The notes under the pieces were generated by a model that saw only the letters and a list, made by a program, of their open reading frames with translations, did no database searches and was not told the DNA's origin. A stretch of DNA of 9,827 nt from JBGPYB01 sp041493035 (lineage in GTDB: Bacteria; Acidobacteriota; Vicinamibacteria; Fen-336). Shown piece by piece: positions 6,803 through 9,827 of this stretch. The stretch is taken from contig JBGPYB010000170.1 of NCBI GenBank assembly GCA_041493035.1, forward strand, positions 1 to 9,827, given 5' to 3'. Both the position numbers and the translations under genes were made by a program. Every line of letters begins with the position of its first letter. Position 1 is the stretch's first letter.

Positions 6803-6820
6803 GAATTTGTCTCCAAATTC
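6803..6820. repeat. AT-rich perfect inverted repeat between two minus-strand genes
   Basis: GAATTTG (6803-6809) and CAAATTC (6814-6820) surround the 4-base loop TCTC. The site lies 41 bases beyond the stop of the 109-residue gene and about 60 bases before the lipoprotein start. No U-run follows it on the minus strand (CAGGCATATG), so it is a weak terminator candidate. An operator for the lipoprotein gene or a message-end stabiliser is equally possible. Confidence 0.45.
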
Positions 6821-6860
6821 TTGGTGGTGGGACCGAGCGGCTTCGGTGCCCGGAGTGATG

Positions 6861-7190
6861 CTACCCGGCGTCGCGGAAGACCTGGAAGTCGCAGCGCTCC
6901 GGTTCCAGCAGGTCTTCGAGTGAGGCGTTGACCGCCATCACGGCGCGGCTTCTGAGGTGAAACGCGTCAAAGGAGATGCGGGCGCTCTCGCTCAGGAATG
7001 TCAACGTCTCCTTGAACCGCCCTGGGCGTGTGGGATCCTCGCTGACCGTTCGATGGCCTCGCTTGAGCAGCAGCGATTCCATCGCCCGGCCAAGGTCGGC
7101 GAGTAGACCGGCCACCTGGTCGCGCCTTCCTGGCGCGGCGTGATAGGTGATGACGACGCGAACCGGACTCTCCTCGACCGAGACGGCCAT
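6861..7190 (-). CDS. Small hypothetical protein, possible ABM/dimeric alpha-beta-barrel fold
   Basis: The protein has 109 residues and no signal peptide or membrane segment. VRVVITYHAAPGRRDQVAGLLADLGRAM (about 10-37) resembles the first beta strand and helix of antibiotic-biosynthesis-monooxygenase-like (ABM/Dabb) barrels. RPGRFKETLTFLSE (about 55-68) resembles the central 'PGRF...E.F.S' segment of that fold. The C-terminal CDFQVFRDAG could be the last strand. Proteins of this fold include small oxygenases and heme-degrading enzymes, but no catalytic residue can be assigned. Codon usage, with G/C at most third positions, matches the neighbours and supports a real gene. ATG 7190 is the first plausible start; no Shine-Dalgarno site precedes it. 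It is on the same strand as the lipoprotein gene but 116 bases upstream, so cotranscription is uncertain. Confidence 0.68.
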   Translation of the reverse strand: MAVSVEESPVRVVITYHAAPGRRDQVAGLLADLGRAMESLLLKRGHRTVSEDPTRPGRFKETLTFLSESARISFDAFHLRSRAVMAVNASLEDLLEPERCDFQVFRDAG

Positions 7191-7449
7191 ACCAAACGTG
7201 TGGCAATCCCGGTGCCAAGGTCCACGCCTTTCCCGTCGCGTAACTCCTTACGAAGACCGTAGCCGCGCACCGCCTTCGCGGCCTCGATTGACGATGGCGA
7301 TGGGCCCTGAGAATGCCATCCTTCGGGAATGAGCTCGCGCAGGTTGCGTGGCGCAGGTCTACACGGGGACGTCCCGACGTTGACGGGTTGTCGCAGTGGG
7401 GATACGGTGTCTCCCGACGCGGACCAACAGAAAAAGAGGAGCGGGCCCA
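7191..7449. other. Gap between divergent genes, no convincing gene
   Basis: These 259 bases should contain the promoters for the divergent flanking genes. Visible elements are a perfect 10-base palindrome GGGACGTCCC (7366-7375) and a TTGACG that could be a -35 box (7380-7385), with only poor -10 matches about 15-17 bases further (GATACG or TACGGT, 7401-7408). AGAGGAG (7435-7441) is a strong ribosome-binding site for the gene at 7450. The minus strand is open through part of the gap, but I do not recognise the peptide. No tRNA or other RNA gene was seen. Confidence 0.45.
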
Positions 7450-7797
7450 ATGGAGCTGACTCGCAATCGCATCGTGGCCGCGCGCGCCGTCGGCGTCATC
7501 GCCGATGCGGTGCAGATCGGTCTCTTCCCTCTCTTCTGGCCCGGGGCGCTGTCGACTGCCAACGACATCCTCGACGTCGTAGTGGCTGTGGTGATGTTCG
7601 CTCTTGTCGGCTGGCACTGGGCCTTCATCCCCGCGTTCCTCTCGGAGCTCGTGCCGGGGTTCGACCTCGTGCCGACGTGGACCGCCGCGGCCTTTCTGGC
7701 GACGCGTCAGGACCGGGGACCGACCGTCGGCGAGGCCACGACCGGACGGCCTCCGCTCGAGCCCAAGCCCCCGGCCTTGCCTCCCAAAGGGGCGTGA
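7450..7797 (+). CDS. Small membrane protein of unknown function with ELVPGFDLVPTWT motif
   Basis: The protein has 115 residues from ATG 7450, which has an excellent ribosome-binding site (AGAGGAG 7435-7441, spacing 8). The frame is open from 7396, but the extra 18 residues are basic and not gene-like. Hydrophobic segments lie at about 9-28 (AARAVGVIADAVQIGLFPLF) and 37-60 (DVVVAVVMFALVGWHWAFIPAFL), then SELVPGFDLVPTWTAAAFLATR (about 62-83). The Pro- and Asp-containing motif recalls the 'PIDLIPDF' re-entrant motif of YkvA/DUF1232 proteins, but the rest differs, so I leave the family open. The last 32 residues are Pro/Gly-rich and probably disordered. The final 91 bases overlap, antisense, the end of the RND pump gene. 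The location suggests a possible link to efflux, but the convergent orientation argues against a shared transcript. Confidence 0.75.
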   Translation: MELTRNRIVAARAVGVIADAVQIGLFPLFWPGALSTANDILDVVVAVVMFALVGWHWAFIPAFLSELVPGFDLVPTWTAAAFLATRQDRGPTVGEATTGRPPLEPKPPALPPKGA

Positions 7798-9827
7798 CGC
7801 ATGCGACTGACCCACGCCTGAAGGCGCTCGAAGACGAGGTAGACGACGGGCGTCGTGTAGAGGGTGAGGAACTGGCTCACAAGGAGCCCTCCCACGATGC
7901 TGATCCCCAGAGGCCTGCGTAGCTCCGAGCCTGTTCCGGTGCCGAGCGCGAGAGGGAGGCTGCCGAAGAGGGCGGCCATCGTGGTCATCATGATGGGCCG
8001 GAAGCGGAGCAGGCAGGCCTTGTAGATCGCTTCCTCCGACGTGAGGTTCTCCCGGCGTTCCACGTCGAGGGCGAAATCGATCATCATGATCGCGTTCTTC
8101 TTGACGATGCCCACGAGGAGGATGACGCCGACGAGGGCGATCACGCTGAACTCCGTCTGGGTTGCGAGGAGGGCGAGAAGAGCCCCGACGCCGGCCGAGG
8201 GAAGGGTCGAGAGAATCGTCACGGGATGGATGGTGCTCTCGTACAGGACGCCGAGGGTGACGTAGACGGTGATGAGGGCGGCCAGTATGAGGAGCGGCTC
8301 GTTGGCGAGGGAGGCCCGGAACGCCGCGGCGGTCCCCGCGAAGTCGGCGTGGATTCCCGCGGGAAGCCCGATCTCCCGCTTGGCCGCCTCGATGGCCGTG
8401 GTGGCGTTGCTGAGGGCGATCTTGGGGGCGAGGTTGAAGGAAATCGTCACGGCGGGGAACTGTCCCTGATGGTTGACCGCCAGCGTCGTGTTGGTCGGCT
8501 CGAACCGCGTGAAGGCGCTCAGCGGCACGTCGGGTCCTTTGCTGGAGTGCACGTAGATGCTCTTGAGGGCCTCGGGGCTCTCGCGGTATTCGGGAAGGAC
8601 CTCGAGGACCACGTGGTGCTGGTTCATCTCCAGGTATTGGGTCGAGACCTGGCGCTGCCCGAAAGCGTCGTAGAGGGTGTCGTCCACGGCCTGGGGCGTG
8701 ACGCCGAGGCGCGAGGCGGTGTCGCGATCGATGACGACGGTCGTCTGAAGGCCGTGGTTGAGCTGGTCGGTGGTGACGTCGCGGAGCTCGGGGACGGTGC
8801 GGAGCTTCCGGAGAAGGCGCGGCGCCCAGGTCGTCAGCTCCACCAGGTCGGCGCTCTGAAGGGTGTACTGGTACTGGGAGCCGGTGATCCGTCCGCCCAT
8901 GCGCACGTCCTGCACGGGCTGGAGGAACAGGCTGGCGCCGGGGACGGTCGCCAGCGGCCCCCGCAGGCGGCCCATGACCTGATCGGCGGTGACGTCGCGC
9001 TCCGCCCACGGCTTCAGGGAGACGAAGAGGCGCCCCGTGTTCGTGGCGCCGCCGCCTCCGACGAAGGCGGTCACGCTGTCGACGGCCGGGTCCTTCATCA
9101 GTATCGCGGCGAGCTCTTTCTGTTTCAGGGCGAGGGTCGCCGAGGAGACGTCCTCGGCGGCCAGTAGCGTCCCCGCGAGGCGGCCGGTGTCCTGCTGCGG
9201 GAAGAAGCCCTTAGGAATGACGACGAAGAGGTAAACGCTCAGGAACAGAGTCGCGACCGTCATGGCGAAGACGGCGGGCTGATGACGAAGGACCCACTTG
9301 AGGCCGCGATCGTAGGTTCCGAGCATCGCGTCAAAGACGCGCTCGCTCGTGCGGTGGAAGCGCCCCTGGCTCTCCTTGTCCTCTCGTCTCAAGAAGCGGG
9401 CGCACATCATGGGCGTCGTGGTCAGTGAGACGAAGAGCGAGACCGCGATGGCGATGCTCAGGGTCGCCGCGAACTCCCGGAAGAGCCGGCCCACGATTCC
9501 TCCCATCAGCAGGATCGGGAGGAAGACCGCGATCAGCGACACCGACATCGACAGGACCGTGAAGCCCACTTCCCGCGAGCCCCTGAGGGCCGCCTCATAG
9601 GGGGGCTCGCCCATCTCCATGTGGCGCGAGATGTTCTCGATGACGACGATCGCGTCGTCCACGACGAAGCCTGTCGCCACCGTCAGCGCCATGAGGGAGA
9701 AGTTGTCGAGGCTGAAGCCGAGGAGGTACATCATCCCGAAGGTGCCGAGGAGAGACAGCGGCACGGCGATGCTGGGGATCACCGTGGCCCAGACGTTGCG
9801 CAGGAAGAGGAAGATGACCAGGACCAC
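7707..9827 (-). CDS. RND efflux pump inner-membrane subunit, HAE1 family, MdtB/MdtC-like (N-terminus outside window)
   Basis: The 706 visible residues run from the second transmembrane helix to the C-terminus. By comparison with AcrB (about 1,050 residues), about 350 N-terminal residues lie beyond the right edge, so the GTG at 9827 is not the real start. Proton-relay residues are present: the Asp pair in GFVVDDAIVVIEN (visible 57-58, AcrB D407/D408), Lys in GIVKKNAIMMIDF (577, K940), and Arg and Thr in RFRPIMMT (608 and 615, R971 and T978). GATNTGRLFVSLKPWAERD, QDVRMGGRITGSQYQYTL and the ATGFVVDD context are closer to MdtB/MdtC than to AcrB. It should trade protons for drugs or other amphiphiles, in complex with a periplasmic adaptor and TolC-like channel; those genes may lie upstream, off the right edge. 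The last about 30 residues are Gly/Pro-rich and are encoded in the segment shared with the convergent 115-residue gene. Confidence 0.95.
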   Translation of the reverse strand: MVLVIFLFLRNVWATVIPSIAVPLSLLGTFGMMYLLGFSLDNFSLMALTVATGFVVDDAIVVIENISRHMEMGEPPYEAALRGSREVGFTVLSMSVSLIAVFLPILLMGGIVGRLFREFAATLSIAIAVSLFVSLTTTPMMCARFLRREDKESQGRFHRTSERVFDAMLGTYDRGLKWVLRHQPAVFAMTVATLFLSVYLFVVIPKGFFPQQDTGRLAGTLLAAEDVSSATLALKQKELAAILMKDPAVDSVTAFVGGGGATNTGRLFVSLKPWAERDVTADQVMGRLRGPLATVPGASLFLQPVQDVRMGGRITGSQYQYTLQSADLVELTTWAPRLLRKLRTVPELRDVTTDQLNHGLQTTVVIDRDTASRLGVTPQAVDDTLYDAFGQRQVSTQYLEMNQHHVVLEVLPEYRESPEALKSIYVHSSKGPDVPLSAFTRFEPTNTTLAVNHQGQFPAVTISFNLAPKIALSNATTAIEAAKREIGLPAGIHADFAGTAAAFRASLANEPLLILAALITVYVTLGVLYESTIHPVTILSTLPSAGVGALLALLATQTEFSVIALVGVILLVGIVKKNAIMMIDFALDVERRENLTSEEAIYKACLLRFRPIMMTTMAALFGSLPLALGTGTGSELRRPLGISIVGGLLVSQFLTLYTTPVVYLVFERLQAWVSRMRHAPLGGKAGGLGSSGGRPVVASPTVGPRS

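Noticed and set aside
6745..6816. Upstream starts (TTG 6816, ATG 6795) for the lipoprotein
   Set aside because: They would bury the lipoprotein signal 24 or 17 residues inside the protein. A second Cys in that extension (FGLGC) is not preceded by a proper charged and hydrophobic signal region.
5815..6858. Plus-strand open frame (347 codons) antisense to the lipoprotein
   Set aside because: It is Arg/Gly/Glu-rich and domain-less. The minus-strand frame shows a lipobox and seven propeller blades.
6967..9009. Minus-strand open frame (680 codons) in another frame of the RND gene
   Set aside because: It crosses three real genes and has Arg/Pro/His-rich low-complexity composition. The RND frame carries unmistakable conserved motifs.
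8226..9167. Plus-strand open frame (313 codons) antisense to the RND gene
   Set aside because: It is Gly/Arg/Val/Asp-rich with no domain, and lies wholly inside the RND coding region.
1..9827. CRISPR arrays, tRNA/rRNA genes, insertion sequences, phage or defence genes
   Set aside because: I looked for regularly spaced repeats, tRNA-like arms, transposase or integrase motifs and terminal repeats, and saw none.

Overview
The window looks like chromosomal DNA of a high-GC member of the Acidobacteriota or a close relative. By eye it is about two thirds G+C, with strong G/C preference at third codon positions. The best taxonomic clue is a PadR regulator directly coupled to an 871-residue duplicated MacB/FtsX-type permease. 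That layout fits the 'acidobacterial duplicated orphan permease' (ADOP) family, which is heavily expanded in that phylum. The assignment is inferred from gene content. No rRNA, tRNA, CRISPR array, insertion sequence or integrase was seen.

Left part (1-4559, all plus strand): positions 1-1490 hold the end of one ABC permease and a complete second one, joined by a 4-base ATGA overlap. They look like the tail of a MacB-like export operon whose ATPase would lie off the left edge. A 91-base gap follows, with a strong promoter (TTGACA, 16 bases, TATAGT) overlaid by an inverted repeat. The PadR gene starts only 5 bases after the -10 box, so its mRNA is probably leaderless or nearly so. The PadR stop overlaps the start of the ADOP permease (TGATG), which makes a two-gene, probably self-repressed operon.

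Middle (4597-7190): after the ADOP gene comes a plus-strand gene for a short secreted protein. It has an STN domain and the beginning of a secretin N-domain, like a PilQ cut off before its pore. It converges on a minus-strand block of three genes. In transcription order these are a 109-residue protein that may be a small alpha/beta-barrel (ABM-like), a lipoprotein with a Pro/Ser linker and a seven-bladed beta-propeller, and a 145-residue four-helix membrane protein. The last two are 48 bases apart and likely cotranscribed.

Right part (7191-9827): a 259-base gap without a convincing gene precedes a plus-strand 115-residue membrane protein of unknown function. Its 3' end overlaps by 91 bases the 3' end of a minus-strand HAE1/MdtB-MdtC-like RND efflux pump, which is cut by the right edge. 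The pump keeps the expected proton-relay residues.

Most of the window is ordinary envelope and efflux content. The points most worth a second look are the operator-promoter-leaderless start of padR, the stand-alone truncated secretin-like protein, and the 91-base convergent coding overlap at the RND gene. I found no clear evidence of a wholly new multi-gene system.
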